Shown here piece after piece: positions 1-9,056 of a DNA stretch of 64,000 bases. The notes beneath the pieces were generated by a model. The model had not been told where the DNA came from and ran no database searches. It saw only the letters and a list, made by a program, of their open reading frames with translations. The translations under genes and the position numbers were made by a program. How positions within the stretch are numbered: the stretch's first letter is position 1; the number at the start of each line of letters is the position of its first letter. The DNA comes from Tahibacter soli (GTDB lineage: Bacteria > Pseudomonadota > Gammaproteobacteria > Xanthomonadales > Rhodanobacteraceae). The stretch is from NCBI RefSeq assembly GCF_025717065.2, contig NZ_JAOVZO020000020.1, forward strand, positions 868,001-932,000, read 5' to 3'.

Positions 1-1
1 G

Positions 2-475
2 CGAATCTCGATCGCGCAGATCGGGCAGGACGGCGACTTCTCGATGTTCCCCGGCGTCGACCGCGAGCTGATGCTGCTCGACGGCGGCGGCGTCGAACTC
101 GTGATCGGCATCGACGAACCCGTCGCGCTGACGCGGCGCTACCAGAAGCACGCGTTTCCCGGCGAGGCGCCGGTCTCGTGCCGCCTGCTCGACGGACCGA
201 CGAGCGACTTCAACGTCATGACGCGCCGCGGCGCCGTGCGCGCCGAACTGATCGCACGCACGATCGTCGGCTCAATGGTGTTTTTCGCCGGCGACGCCGC
301 CGTCACGTGGCTGATCCACGTCGCGAACGGCCATGTCGAATTCAAGGACCGGCCCGAAGCGCCGCAGGCCGACGCCGGCGATACGCTGATCCTCGCGATC
401 GCGCCTGGCGAATCGCGCGGGCTCGTCCTCACGGGACACGGCGAACTCGTGCTGGTGAAGCTCGAGAGGATTTAG
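2..475 (+). CDS. HutD/Ves family protein, 5' end outside the window
   Basis: The reading frame is already open at base 2 and runs to a TAG at 473-475, so only the C-terminal part (about 157 residues) is present. It reads RISIAQIGQDGDFSMFPGVD at the window edge, then LMLLDG and FNVMTRRG, all typical of the cupin-fold HutD/Ves family, small cytosolic proteins found near histidine-utilisation genes or in cold-stress contexts. No hut genes are visible, so the role is open. An internal ATG at 44 exists but lies inside the conserved domain and is unlikely to be the true start. The gene ends just before the hairpin cassette at 488-629, which could serve as its 3' end. Confidence 0.8.
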   Translation, partial: RISIAQIGQDGDFSMFPGVDRELMLLDGGGVELVIGIDEPVALTRRYQKHAFPGEAPVSCRLLDGPTSDFNVMTRRGAVRAELIARTIVGSMVFFAGDAAVTWLIHVANGHVEFKDRPEAPQADAGDTLILAIAPGESRGLVLTGHGELVLVKLERI

Positions 476-487
476 GGATGGTCTGGA

Positions 488-629
488 CAAGTCCATCCTG
501 GACTTGCCAGCCCGCGCCGAGTCCGGCTCAGGTCCGGACTCGACTCACGCCGCATCAAGCACTGGCGTGCTTGATGCGCGAGCGAGCCATCCATGGCTCG
601 CGGAAACTCTGAACTTGTTCAGAGTTTCC
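488..629. repeat. Cassette of five different perfect hairpins
   Basis: Five unrelated inverted repeats follow one another between two convergent genes. Arms: CAAGTCCA (488-495/499-506), CGAGTCCGG (518-526/534-542), CGCATCAAGCA (551-561/568-578), GCGAGCCAT (582-590/593-601) and GGAAACTCTGAA (602-613/618-629). All pair perfectly over 8-12 bp with loops of 2-7 nt; the last two abut and the last ends one base before the stop codon of the leftward gene. No T-run follows any of them. The function is unknown; a shared 3' end or mRNA-stabilising element is possible. Confidence 0.85.
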
Positions 630-1316
630 TTAAGTCTCGGTCCAGCGGCGCAGCAGGTTGTGGTACACGCCGACCAGCTGCACGAGCGCCGGATGATCGG
701 CGGCGGCCTGGTTCAGGCTCTGGATCGACACGTCGAGGTCGAACAGCAGGCGCCGTTCGCCGTCGTCGCGCACGAGGCTCTGGATCCAGAAGAACGACGC
801 GACGCGCGCGCCGCGCGCGATCGGTTCGACGCGGTGCAGGCTCGACGCCGGATACAGGATCAGGTCGCCCGCCGGCAGTTTCACGGCGTGCGTGCCGAAC
901 GTGTCTTCGATCGTCAGCTCGCCGCCGTCGTATTCGTCGGGGTTCGACAGGAACAGCGTCGCCGACAGGTCGGTGCGCACCGGCGAGCGGTCGTCGCCGG
1001 TACGCGGATAGCGCACGGCGTTGTCGACGTGATAGCCGAACGACTGCCCTTCGCGATAGCAGTTGAACAGCGGCGGAAAGATTCGGCGCGGCAGCGCACC
1101 GGCCATGAACATCGCGTTGCGCTGCAGGCCTTCGAGCACGATCGCGCCGAGCTCGCGCGCGACCGGATGATCGTCCGGCAACTGCAGATTGTTCTTCGCC
1201 TTGGCCGACTGATAGCCGGCCGTCAGGCGGCCGTCGGCCCACCCGGCGGCGTCGAGCTTGCCGCGGCAGTGCGCGACCTGCTCGGCGGTGAGGATGTTCT
1301 GGATGTGCAGCAGCAT
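630..1316 (-). CDS. piuC: PiuC/YbiX-type Fe(II)/2-oxoglutarate hydroxylase
   Basis: This 228-residue protein starts [14 protein letters not shown], the usual N-terminus of the PKHD-type hydroxylase YbiX/PiuC. The iron ligands are visible as H96 and D98 (in YHVDNAVRY) and H161, with 2-oxoglutarate-binding R171. Family members sit beside Fiu/PiuA siderophore receptors and are iron-regulated; here it lies downstream of such a receptor on the same strand, separated by a hairpin repeat pair (1341-1468). The reading frame is open upstream to 1448, but that stretch is repeat sequence, so the ATG at 1316 is chosen. The substrate of this enzyme class remains poorly defined. Confidence 0.93.
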   Translation of the reverse strand: MLLHIQNILTAEQVAHCRGKLDAAGWADGRLTAGYQSAKAKNNLQLPDDHPVARELGAIVLEGLQRNAMFMAGALPRRIFPPLFNCYREGQSFGYHVDNAVRYPRTGDDRSPVRTDLSATLFLSNPDEYDGGELTIEDTFGTHAVKLPAGDLILYPASSLHRVEPIARGARVASFFWIQSLVRDDGERRLLFDLDVSIQSLNQAAADHPALVQLVGVYHNLLRRWTET

Positions 1317-1340
1317 GAATCCGACTCCGCGACGCTCAAG

Positions 1341-1468
1341 CCCTCTCCCCCGGCGCCGCCGGGGAGAGGGTTGGGTGAGGGGGCGACGCTGGAATACGCA
1401 TCGACGAACGACCTGGCGTCGCCCCCTCACCCCGACCCTCTCCCCCAAGCGAGCTTGGGGGAGAGGGA
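1341..1468. repeat. Paired REP-like hairpin repeat (copy 1)
   Basis: Two hairpin units point at each other. The left unit has arms CCCTCTCCCC / GGGGAGAGGG (1341-1370) followed by TTGGGTGAGGGGGCGAC. The right unit is its mirror: GTCGCCCCCTCACCCC then a CCCTCTCCCCCAAG / CTTGGGGGAGAGGG hairpin ending at 1468. About 30 nt of unique sequence separate them. Similar pairs lie at 12263-12395 and 16737-16871, with a single unit at 56549-56579. This is a dispersed intergenic palindromic repeat of the REP/BIME kind, here between the receptor gene and piuC. Confidence 0.9.
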
Positions 1469-1501
1469 GTTCGAACGTCGCGAGCTTAGACCGATCCGCG
1501 C

Positions 1502-3934
1502 TCAGAACGAATACGTCGCCGACAGCACGACTTGACGCGCATCACCCGGCGTCGACCAGCCGTTGTTGCGCACGCGCGAGTAGTACTCCTTGTCGAACAG
1601 GTTGTTCGCATTGAGCTGCAGGCGCAGGTCGCGGTTGACGTTGTAGGCCACCATCGCGCGATGCACCGAATAGCCTTCGGCCTTGACCAGCGGGCCGTTG
1701 ATATTCGTCGCGCTGTGCTGCGTGACGTAGTAGTCGCCCTGGTAGGTGAGGCCGTAGCCGAACTGCCACTGGTTCCAGTCGTAGGTCGTCCACAGGCTCA
1801 GCGAGTGTTCGGGCACGTTCAGGAGCGGATCGCCCTTCGTGTAGTCGCGATTGTTGCCCGCTTCGAAGTTCGACGCGCCCTGCAGCACTTCGCTGTCGAG
1901 GTAGGTGTAGTTCGCGTAGACCGCCCAGTGGTCGGTCAGAAGGCCGGTCGCGCCGAGCGTCACGCCGTCGACGCGCGCCTGCCCGTCGAGCTGCTGCTCC
2001 TGCGACGGGTTGGCCGGGTTCAGCGCGTCGGAGACGCGGTAGTTCTCGCGATCGTTGCGGAAGATCGACGCGGTCAGCGACAGGCGGTTGTCGTAGACGT
2101 CCCACTTCGTGCCGATCTCGATGTTGACCGCGGTTTCCGGGTCGACGCCGCAGTTGTTCGCCGCGACGACCGGGCCGCCCGGCAGGCCGGGCGCCGTGCA
2201 CGAGCCGTTGACCGACGCCTTCGACGGCGTCTTGGAGTTGCCGTACGCGACGTAGATGCTCGCGTTTTCGACCGGCTTGTAGACGAGGCCGGCGCGGTAC
2301 GAGAAGAGATCGTTGTCGTTCTTGGCCGGCGGCGCGGCGCCGGTGATCGTGCCGATGGGACCCGCGGCGCCGGCCGCCGTGTTGACCGTGTAGTTCGTCG
2401 TGCTGCCTTCGTTGTGCTCGAAGCGCGTGCCGAGGTTCACCGACCACCGCTCGTTGAACTTGATATTGTCAAAAGCGTACAACGCCGCGTTATCCAGTTC
2501 GCCGTCGGCTTTGCCGGTGCGGGTGCGGTTGCGCGGGCCGGTGTAGTAGTTGTCCGGGTTGAAGATGTCCATGAACGGCAGGTGCTGGCCCGGGCCGCCG
2601 TACGGGTTCGAGCCGTCCGGGTTGCGGAACTCGGTGCTGCCGTCGAACGCGTAGCTTTCGTGCATCAGCGAAAAGCCGGTGACGAGCTGGTGCTGCAGCG
2701 CGCCGGTTTCGAACGACGACGTCAGGTCGGTCTGGTTGATCAGCATGCGGTTCGTCGTGTCGCGCACGTTGCCGCGCGGACCGGTCGGCATGTAGAGGCC
2801 GGCCGGAACGGTGACCGGGCCCGCCGGCGTGCCGACGTTGACCGTGCAGCTGCCGCCGATCGGCGTCAGGACGTTCGGCATGCAGTACGTGCCCTGCGGC
2901 GGATCGACGATCGTGAACTGCGTGACGCGCTGCGCGCGCGTGAAGTTGCGCACCGACATGTCGTCGCTGAAATTGTGCTGCAGGATCGCGGTGAACGCGT
3001 CGACTTCTATTTCCTGCGTGTCGACGTTGCGATAGCCGTAGTAGGTCGACGGATCGACGCCCGGCAGCGGGCGGCCGTTGTAGAACGGCACGCCGTACTG
3101 CGGAATGTTGTCGTCCTTCTGGTGCAGATAGCTCAGCGTGAACGTCGTGTCGGTGCCCACGCCGAACGCGATCGACGGCGCGAAGCCCCAGCGCTTGAAC
3201 TCTTCGACGTCGCGGCCCGGCGCGTCGTTGCGGTGGCCCATGAGGTTCACGCGCACGGCGGTCGTGTCGCCGATCATCTGGTTCGTGTCGAGCGTCATGC
3301 GGCCGTAGCTGTCGGTGCCGACCGCGCCGGTGACGTTCGTGAACTCGCCGGAGCGCGCCGCCTTGGACACGAGGTTGATCGTGCCGCCGACCGAGCCCGC
3401 GCCCGAGAACACCGAGTTCGCGCCGTTCGTCACTTCGATCTGTTCGAGGTTGAACGTGTCCGAGCGCGAGTACTGCGCGCTGTCGCGCACGCCGTCGAGC
3501 TGGATGTCGTTGTTCGCCGAGAAGCCGCGCAGGTTGATCGAGTCGCCGAAACCGCCGCCGCCTTCGCCGGCGCCGAACGTGATGCCCGGCAGCGTCGACA
3601 GCACGTCGCGCAGCGACAACAGGTTCTGCTCGCGCATGATCTTCTGCGGCACGACCGAGATCGTCTGCGGCGTGTCGCGCAGCGGCGCGGTGTACTTCGG
3701 CGACACGGGCTCGGTTTTGTTGGCGAGGCCCTGCACGTCGACCGCGTCGAGTTCCGTCTCTTCCTTCCGGCGCTTGTCGGCCGCGTCGGGCGTCTGCACC
3801 GCGGTGTCGGCCGGCGCCGGGTCGGCGGCGACTTCGGCGTGGGCGGCGCCGGAAACGAGCGCGAGGCCGAGCGCGGACGCCAGCAGGCGCTTCGGCGCCG
3901 CCTGGCTGGAACGGATGTACGGGTTGCTGGACAT
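1502..3934 (-). CDS. TonB-dependent siderophore receptor, Fiu/PiuA type
   Basis: An 810-residue outer-membrane receptor. It has a signal peptide (about residues 1-35, ending AHA), a plug domain with [14 protein letters not shown] and [17 protein letters not shown], and a 22-strand barrel ending in the expected terminal phenylalanine (SATYSF). The plug wording matches catecholate siderophore receptors (Fiu, CirA, PiuA). ATG 3934 is preceded by AAGGA; the frame is open further up to 4300 but without coding character. A Fur-like box lies about 170 bp upstream (4105-4123), and piuC follows on the same strand, as in the E. coli fiu-ybiX pair. Which siderophore it takes up cannot be read from the sequence. 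Confidence 0.93.
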   Translation of the reverse strand: MSSNPYIRSSQAAPKRLLASALGLALVSGAAHAEVAADPAPADTAVQTPDAADKRRKEETELDAVDVQGLANKTEPVSPKYTAPLRDTPQTISVVPQKIMREQNLLSLRDVLSTLPGITFGAGEGGGGFGDSINLRGFSANNDIQLDGVRDSAQYSRSDTFNLEQIEVTNGANSVFSGAGSVGGTINLVSKAARSGEFTNVTGAVGTDSYGRMTLDTNQMIGDTTAVRVNLMGHRNDAPGRDVEEFKRWGFAPSIAFGVGTDTTFTLSYLHQKDDNIPQYGVPFYNGRPLPGVDPSTYYGYRNVDTQEIEVDAFTAILQHNFSDDMSVRNFTRAQRVTQFTIVDPPQGTYCMPNVLTPIGGSCTVNVGTPAGPVTVPAGLYMPTGPRGNVRDTTNRMLINQTDLTSSFETGALQHQLVTGFSLMHESYAFDGSTEFRNPDGSNPYGGPGQHLPFMDIFNPDNYYTGPRNRTRTGKADGELDNAALYAFDNIKFNERWSVNLGTRFEHNEGSTTNYTVNTAAGAAGPIGTITGAAPPAKNDNDLFSYRAGLVYKPVENASIYVAYGNSKTPSKASVNGSCTAPGLPGGPVVAANNCGVDPETAVNIEIGTKWDVYDNRLSLTASIFRNDRENYRVSDALNPANPSQEQQLDGQARVDGVTLGATGLLTDHWAVYANYTYLDSEVLQGASNFEAGNNRDYTKGDPLLNVPEHSLSLWTTYDWNQWQFGYGLTYQGDYYVTQHSATNINGPLVKAEGYSVHRAMVAYNVNRDLRLQLNANNLFDKEYYSRVRNNGWSTPGDARQVVLSATYSF

Positions 3935-4104
3935 GCGAGGTTTTCCTTGGTTCTGCGAATACAAGACCGGCCGCAAACGGCGCGTCGCGCAGTGCTGCGA
4001 ACGCTCGACGATCGAGCCGGAACGGCGCCATTCCCCTGGCCCCGAAACCGGGGCCCCATGCGACTCGCGGCGAGTCTCGCGCCGCGAAGACGCCATTTTA
4101 ACAA

Positions 4105-4123
4105 TCAATGAGAATGATTCGCA
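4105..4123 (-). promoter_or_regulatory. Fur-like box upstream of the siderophore receptor
   Basis: The site reads TCAATGAGAATGATTCGCA on the plus strand, with the TGAGAATGAT core of Fur operators. It shares TGAGAATGA with the box at 9057-9075. It lies in the 416-bp gap between the receptor start (3934) and the end of the reductase gene (4351), where no gene is seen, and is oriented to control the receptor. The match is partial (one half-site is better than the other). Confidence 0.65.
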
Positions 4124-4260
4124 ATACGAGAGTGAGTCGCAGTCGGAGCGCCGCGAAAGTCGACGCGAAACGCGTTCGGACCTTCCTGGTGGCCTGTAAC
4201 AGATGAATCGGAAGAAGGATCGCGAAGGAATGGTCGTGCAGGACGCCGCTGCGGAGCGAA

Positions 4261-4282
4261 GCCGATAGAACCCGCTATCGGC
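4261..4282 (-). terminator. Hairpin downstream of the reductase operon
   Basis: A perfect 8-bp stem, GCCGATAG (4261-4268) and CTATCGGC (4275-4282), with loop AACCCG, lies about 70 nt beyond the stop of the last operon gene (4351, leftward). It has no proper T-run, so it may be a weak terminator or an RNA-stability hairpin. The rest of 3935-4350 shows only the Fur-like box. Confidence 0.35.
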
Positions 4283-4350
4283 CGAGTTAGCAGCAAGCAC
4301 AGCGCGGCCAGGACGAGCGGGCTACTTTCGATTTTGTCTTTTACAGGTCA

Positions 4351-5976
4351 CTAGTACACGTCGCGCCGATAGCGGCCTTGCGCGACCAGCTGCTCCACGC
4401 GTTCGGCGCCGAGCGTGTCGACCAGCACCGCGTGCACGCCCGGCGCCATGCCTTCGAGGCTGCCGCAGACGTAGATCGCGGCGCCGTCGTCGACCCAGGC
4501 GCGCAGCGCGTCGCCCGCCTGCGCGAGCTTGTGCTGCACGTACACGCGTTCGGCCTGGTCGCGCGAGAACGCAAGATCCAGACGTTCGAGATCGCCTTGC
4601 GCGTGCCATGCGCGCAACTCGTCGCCGTAGAGAAAATCGACCGCCGCCTCGCGTTCGCCGAACAGCAGCCAGTTGCGCCGGCGGCCGGCCGCGACGCGCG
4701 CCTTGATCAGCGCGCGCAGGCCGGCAAGCCCGGTGCCGTTGCCGACGAGAATCATCGGCCGCGCATCGGGCGGCGCGTGGAAATTAGTATTTTTTCGCAG
4801 ACGCACGTCGACGACGCCGCCGACCGGCACGTGCTCGGTCAGCCATCCGGCGCCGATGCCGAGGCGGCCGTCGGGCCGGCGCCACTGCCGCACGACGAGA
4901 TGCAGCGCGCCGTCGGCCGGCAGCGAGGCGATCGAGTATTCGCGGTGCGCGAGCGGTTCGAGCGCGCTCACCCGCTCGCGCCAGTCGCGCGCCGTCGGCG
5001 CCGTTTCGGGCAGGCGGCTGCGCATCAGCCGCGCGCGCAGCGTTTCGCCTTCGACGAGCGTCGAACCCGCGACGCCGATCGCGGCGAGGAGCGCGTCGAC
5101 GTCGGCCGGCGCGTTGCGCGGGCCGATCTCGGCGACGTCGCCGGCGTCCCATTGCAGATCAGCCGAATCCGGCGGCACCAGCGCGACGTGGAAGCACGGG
5201 CCGCCGCGGCTGCCCGCGTTGAGCAGCCGCCGCTCGGCGAGCCGCCAGGACGCGTAGCGCGGCGCCGCCCAGTCGGCTTCGTCGGTCGCGCCGGACAGCA
5301 CGCCGACCTGATGCTGCCAGTGGCGCAGCGCACCCGCGTCGCCGTTGTCGACCTCGACGAGATCGAACAGCGGCCGTGCGCCCTGGTGCCGCAGCCAGCG
5401 GTCGAGCGCGTGTCCAAAACCGCAGAAGTGCACATAGTCGCGATCGCCGAGCGCGAGCAGGCCGTAGTGCAGGTTCGGCAACGGCACGTCGCGGCTCATG
5501 CTGCGCCGCGCGAACGCGGACGCGAGATCCGGCGGATCGCCCTCGCCGTACGTGCTGACGACGAACAGCGCGCGCTCGACGCCGGCGAGATCTTCGGCAT
5601 TCAGCGCCGCCAGCGATTCGAGCCGCACGGCCGCGCCGGCGGCGCGCAGAGACTGCGCGGTGCGCACCGCGAGCTGTTCGGCGAAGCCGGTCTGGCTCGC
5701 GAACGCGACGAGTATCGGATTCGCCCCGGCCGGCGCGTTCGCGAGCGCCGCCTGCGCTTCGCGCCGCGCGCGGCGGCGCGCGCCGCGCCAGCACAGGCCG
5801 GCGTAGATCGCGACGCACAGCGCCGCGCCGACGAGCCGTCGCGCGCCGGGATCGGTCCACACGATCACCTCGCGCTGCACCAGCGCGAGCCAGGCGAACG
5901 CGGCGGCCAGCGCAACGAGCACCGCGGCATTGCCGAACGTCGCGGCGTCCGGCATGGAGAAACGGGATCTTTTCAT
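4351..5976 (-). CDS. Membrane-anchored flavodoxin/FNR-type reductase (CysJ-like)
   Basis: A 541-residue protein with two N-terminal membrane segments (about 12-30 and 43-60), a flavodoxin domain (VAFASQTGFAEQLA, VSTYGEGDPPD, LGDRDYVHFCGFG) and a ferredoxin-NADP reductase half (REYSIAS for FAD, VGNGTGLAGLR for NADPH, YVCGS). This is the diflavin layout of sulfite-reductase flavoprotein and P450 reductase, but here tied to the membrane. It starts at ATG 5976, overlapping the apbE stop by ATGA. As the last gene of a Fur-boxed operon it would be the cytosolic NADPH-to-membrane electron entry for the PepSY/DUF2271 proteins (inference). The frame is open far upstream, but that is a shadow of other genes. 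Confidence 0.88.
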   Translation of the reverse strand: MKRSRFSMPDAATFGNAAVLVALAAAFAWLALVQREVIVWTDPGARRLVGAALCVAIYAGLCWRGARRRARREAQAALANAPAGANPILVAFASQTGFAEQLAVRTAQSLRAAGAAVRLESLAALNAEDLAGVERALFVVSTYGEGDPPDLASAFARRSMSRDVPLPNLHYGLLALGDRDYVHFCGFGHALDRWLRHQGARPLFDLVEVDNGDAGALRHWQHQVGVLSGATDEADWAAPRYASWRLAERRLLNAGSRGGPCFHVALVPPDSADLQWDAGDVAEIGPRNAPADVDALLAAIGVAGSTLVEGETLRARLMRSRLPETAPTARDWRERVSALEPLAHREYSIASLPADGALHLVVRQWRRPDGRLGIGAGWLTEHVPVGGVVDVRLRKNTNFHAPPDARPMILVGNGTGLAGLRALIKARVAAGRRRNWLLFGEREAAVDFLYGDELRAWHAQGDLERLDLAFSRDQAERVYVQHKLAQAGDALRAWVDDGAAIYVCGSLEGMAPGVHAVLVDTLGAERVEQLVAQGRYRRDVY

Positions 5977-6956
5977 TCTTGCAGAATCGCTGTGAAGGCC
6001 GGCGTGTCGGCGCTTTCGAAACCGTGCGCCGACCGCGTCACGAAACGCGCCGCGATGCCGCGTTCGCGCGCGAACGCGAGGCCGGCGTCCACGCCGAGCA
6101 CGGTCAGCGCCGTCGCGTACGCGTCGGCGACCATCGCCTGCGCATGCACGACCGACACGGAAGCGGGGGCGTCCGCCACGGGCTCGCCCGTGCGCGGGTC
6201 GATCGTGTGCGAGTAGCGCCGCACGCCGCGTTCGTAGTAGCGGTGATAGTCGCCCGACGTCGCGATCGCGCGGTCGTCGAGCGCGATGACGTCGCCGGCC
6301 GCGCCGTCCGGCCGTTCGAGCGCGACGCGCCAGCGATGGCCGTCGGGCCTGCGACCGCGAGCGCGCAGTTCGCCGCCGATTTCCACGAGATAGTCGCTCG
6401 CGCCGAGTTGATCGAGCGCGCGCGCGACTGCGTCGACGGCATAGCCTTTCGCGATCGCGCTGAAATCGAGCGAGAGGCCACCCGGCTGGTCGAGCGTGCG
6501 CGTATCGCGATCGAACGCGACGAGGCGCCACCCGCAGCGCGTGCGCGCCGCCGCGAGCGCGGCGGCGTCCGGCGGCTCGGTGCGCGCGCCGTCGGGGCCG
6601 AAACCCCAGAGGTTCACGAGCGGGCCGACGGTCGGGTCGTACGCGCCGCCGCTGTCGCGCGCGACGTCGAGCGCGCAGGCGAGCACCTGCGCGAAGCCTT
6701 CGGGCACGACGTGCCGGCTGCCGGCCGGCGCGCGGTTGTAGCGCGCGAGGTCGGCGTCGGCCTGCCACGTGCTCATCTGCCCGATCACGCCGGCGAGCGC
6801 GGCGTCGATCGCCGGCCGCGCTTCGTTCGCCTCTTGCGTCGTCGCCATTTTCACCGACCAGGTCGTGCCCATCGTCTCGCCGCCGAACGCGGCGAGGCGC
6901 GCGCGGCGGCGCGCGAGCCAGCGGCGCGCGGAGGAAGGCAAAAGTGCGAGCGGCAT
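5973..6956 (-). CDS. apbE: ApbE FAD:protein FMN transferase
   Basis: A 327-residue ApbE-family enzyme, which cleaves FAD and attaches FMN covalently to a Ser/Thr of a partner protein outside the cytoplasm. Family landmarks: GGETMGTTWSVK, ADLARYN, GGAYDPTVGPLVNLWGFG, LSLDFSAIAKGYAVD, IDPRTGEPV. ATG 6956 is taken; GTG at 6959 is the alternative. No lipobox is visible and the N-terminus is arginine-rich (SSARRWLARRRAR), unusual for a protein expected to act in the periplasm. The likely substrate is the DUF2271 protein two genes upstream, which carries DGVSGAT. Overlaps the reductase gene by 4 nt. Confidence 0.92.
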   Translation of the reverse strand: MPLALLPSSARRWLARRRARLAAFGGETMGTTWSVKMATTQEANEARPAIDAALAGVIGQMSTWQADADLARYNRAPAGSRHVVPEGFAQVLACALDVARDSGGAYDPTVGPLVNLWGFGPDGARTEPPDAAALAAARTRCGWRLVAFDRDTRTLDQPGGLSLDFSAIAKGYAVDAVARALDQLGASDYLVEIGGELRARGRRPDGHRWRVALERPDGAAGDVIALDDRAIATSGDYHRYYERGVRRYSHTIDPRTGEPVADAPASVSVVHAQAMVADAYATALTVLGVDAGLAFARERGIAARFVTRSAHGFESADTPAFTAILQE

Positions 6957-7007
6957 CACGGCGATCGATACGCGGCGCGGCGGCGGCGAACGCCGCCGCG
7001 CATCGCG

Positions 7008-7811
7008 TTACTGCTGCAGCACTTCGAACGTCGCGACGTAGTTCACGCGGCGCTTCTTGGCCTGCTTGACGCTCGTGTTCGCGTCTTCGAGCGACGCTTC
7101 GAGCCAGTACATGCCGGGCGCAGGCCACGTCACCGAAAACTCGCCGCTCTTGTCGGTCTTCACCTTGATTTCGTTCTGCTTGTCGCGCCAGCGGCTGCCG
7201 CCCGGCACGATCTCGACGTCGAGATCGGCGGCCGGCTTGCCGTCGAGCAGCAGCCTGAACTTCGCCGTTTCGCCGGCGAACAGGTCGTTCGGGTGCGTGA
7301 CGGGCGCGAGTTCCAGGCCCGCGCCGGTGGGCTTGAGCGCCGTGTCGTTCGGCGCGCCGGCGGTCACGAAGGTTTCGTTGCGGCCGGCCGACTGGTTCAC
7401 TTCGAGATTCTTCGCGTCGGCCGGAATCTCCTTCGCGAACGCCTCGGCGGTGCCGCGCCAGCGCTTCTTCTCGCCGTTCAGTTCGTAGCTCGCGAACAGG
7501 CCGGCGTTGACGACGGCGATCTTGTACGTGCCGGCCTGCGTCAGGTGCAGGTCGAACACGCTGCGGAACTTGCCGGTGAACGGATTTTCGGCCTGCGCCG
7601 GCTTGCCGTCCGGCGCGGTGATCGCGAGATTGTCGAGCTTGACCGGCACGTGGTTGAAGTAGAACAGGTCGTTCGACACGGCCGCGTCGACGGTGACCCA
7701 CTGGTCCTGCGTCGTCACCGTCGTCGACGGCAGCAACCAGGCTTTGTGCGCAAAAGCGGAAAACGGAACAAATGCCGCGAGCGCGACGGCGAGCTTGGCG
7801 GAAAACTTCAT
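7008..7811 (-). CDS. DUF4198 periplasmic protein
   Basis: A 267-residue exported protein: the start [21 protein letters not shown] is a clear signal peptide, and [10 protein letters not shown] after the cleavage site is the usual beginning of mature DUF4198 proteins, whose N-terminal His is suited to metal binding. The C-terminal half looks like an Ig-like domain ([21 protein letters not shown]). GGAGG sits 6 nt before ATG 7811. It lies between the DUF2271 and apbE genes. DUF4198 proteins recur in metal-uptake and reduction loci; the biochemical role is not established. Confidence 0.85.
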   Translation of the reverse strand: MKFSAKLAVALAAFVPFSAFAHKAWLLPSTTVTTQDQWVTVDAAVSNDLFYFNHVPVKLDNLAITAPDGKPAQAENPFTGKFRSVFDLHLTQAGTYKIAVVNAGLFASYELNGEKKRWRGTAEAFAKEIPADAKNLEVNQSAGRNETFVTAGAPNDTALKPTGAGLELAPVTHPNDLFAGETAKFRLLLDGKPAADLDVEIVPGGSRWRDKQNEIKVKTDKSGEFSVTWPAPGMYWLEASLEDANTSVKQAKKRRVNYVATFEVLQQ

Positions 7812-7841
7812 GACGCCTCCGGTATCGGTCTGGGTGAACAC

Positions 7842-8372
7842 TTAGGGCGAAACGTCGAGCGTGACGGCGCCGAGTTCGACGTCGCCCTTGGTGTCGAAGT
7901 GCGCCGGCTTGGCCGGCGGCCACTGGAACGGAATGCGCACGATTTCGCGGCCGCCGACTTCGCGCGCGGCTTCGACCACGAGCTTGTAGCTGCCGGCCGG
8001 CAGGCCCGCGAGCGGCGCCTTCGCGTCGTCGAATTCGAGCTTGTGCACGCCGGCCGGGCGCGTCGCGCCGCTGACGCCGTCGATCGGCAGCGTGGCCGAG
8101 CGGCCGGCTCGGCGCCACCACTGGCGCAGGTCGGCGAGCCACTTCGTGCCCTGCTCCATCTTGCCGCCTTCGCCCTTGCCTTCCTTCTGCTGGTACCACA
8201 CCGCGAGATTCGCCGCGACGGTCTGGTCGTCGCGCTCCACCCACACCGCGACATAGGGGCGATGGTATTCGGCGACTTTCAGGTTGGGCACTTCGACACC
8301 GACATTGAGATCGGCGGCGAACACGGGGCCGGCGAGGAGGCCGGTCAGCGCAATCGAAAAACGGGCACGCAT
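7842..8372 (-). CDS. DUF2271 periplasmic protein with flavinylation motif
   Basis: A 176-residue exported protein (signal peptide MRARFSIALTGLLAGPVFA). The domain matches DUF2271 (RPYVAVWVERDD, TKWLADLRQWWR). Residues 98-104 read DGVSGAT, the sequence form that ApbE modifies in NqrC/RnfG-type proteins, making T104 the candidate FMN-threonine. Comparative genomics has linked DUF2271 to ApbE flavinylation, and apbE lies two genes downstream. It would be a periplasmic flavin carrier between the PepSY membrane protein and a ferric substrate (inference). Confidence 0.85.
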   Translation of the reverse strand: MRARFSIALTGLLAGPVFAADLNVGVEVPNLKVAEYHRPYVAVWVERDDQTVAANLAVWYQQKEGKGEGGKMEQGTKWLADLRQWWRRAGRSATLPIDGVSGATRPAGVHKLEFDDAKAPLAGLPAGSYKLVVEAAREVGGREIVRIPFQWPPAKPAHFDTKGDVELGAVTLDVSP

Positions 8373-8382
8373 AGAAACCTCG

Positions 8383-9009
8383 TCAGTGAATGAACAGAAG
8401 TGCGAGCAGCACGGGCACGAGCAGCCCCAGGCCGACCAGCGGCCAGGTCGACGGCCGGCGCTGCGCATGGAACTGCAGCAGCAGCAGGCCGGTGACCGCG
8501 AACACGAAGCACGCCACCGCGAACACGTCGATGAACCACGTCCACACCGGGCCGGTATTGCGCCCCTTGTGCAGGTCGTTCAACCACGACACCCAACCGC
8601 GGTCGGTTTTCTCATATTCCACTTTGCCGTCGGCGAAATCGACGCTCGCCCACGCGTCGCCGCCCGGACGCGGCAGCGAGAGATAGATCTCGCCGTCGTT
8701 CCATTCGGCGGTCTTGCCCGCCGCCGCGACGCCGAGGTCCGTCGCGAGCCAGCGCGCGAGTTCGTCCGGCACCGGCGACTTGCCGGTTTTGCCTTCGGCT
8801 TCGGCGGCAAGACGCGCCTTCAGCGCGTCGGGCAACTGCGCCTGGCGGTTCGTCACGACCGGCTCGGCGCCGATCTGCGACGCGTGGTTCAACGTGATGC
8901 CGGTGACCGCGAACAGCGCCAGACCCACCAGACACACGGCCGAACTGATCCAGTGCCACTGCACGAGCGTCTTCAGCCACCAGGCTCGGCGTTGCGGGTC
9001 GAGATGCAT
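8383..9009 (-). CDS. PepSY-associated transmembrane protein
   Basis: A 208-residue inner-membrane protein, first gene of the Fur-boxed operon. It has an N-terminal membrane segment (about 20-42, with QWHWISSAVCL and TGITLNH), a periplasmic PepSY-like region, and two C-terminal membrane segments (from WTWFIDVFAVACFVFAVTG to the end). The conserved histidines suit heme or metal binding. Related PepSY_TM proteins act in iron and ferric-siderophore reduction (for example FpvG in Pseudomonas). ATG 9009 is chosen because the frame upstream is not coding and the Fur-like box is centred about 57 bp before it. Confidence 0.85.
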   Translation of the reverse strand: MHLDPQRRAWWLKTLVQWHWISSAVCLVGLALFAVTGITLNHASQIGAEPVVTNRQAQLPDALKARLAAEAEGKTGKSPVPDELARWLATDLGVAAAGKTAEWNDGEIYLSLPRPGGDAWASVDFADGKVEYEKTDRGWVSWLNDLHKGRNTGPVWTWFIDVFAVACFVFAVTGLLLLQFHAQRRPSTWPLVGLGLLVPVLLALLFIH

Positions 9010-9056
9010 ATCGGGCTGGCGCGAACACGGGCGTACGGGCCGGCGATTACAGCAGA

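Noticed and set aside
1341-1468. Repeats as a possible CRISPR or transposon end
   Set aside because: The units are mirrored hairpin pairs with one short spacer, not a regular array; no cas gene or transposase is in the window.
504-1535. A 343-codon rightward frame antisense to piuC
   Set aside because: It begins in the hairpin cassette and overlaps piuC, whose iron ligands and 2-oxoglutarate arginine are all present on the other strand.
4351-8244. A single 1297-codon leftward open frame across the reductase, apbE, DUF4198 and DUF2271 genes
   Set aside because: Only its 3' part (4351-5976) codes for the reductase; the rest overlaps well-supported genes in other frames and is Arg/Ala-rich low-complexity sequence, a product of high GC.
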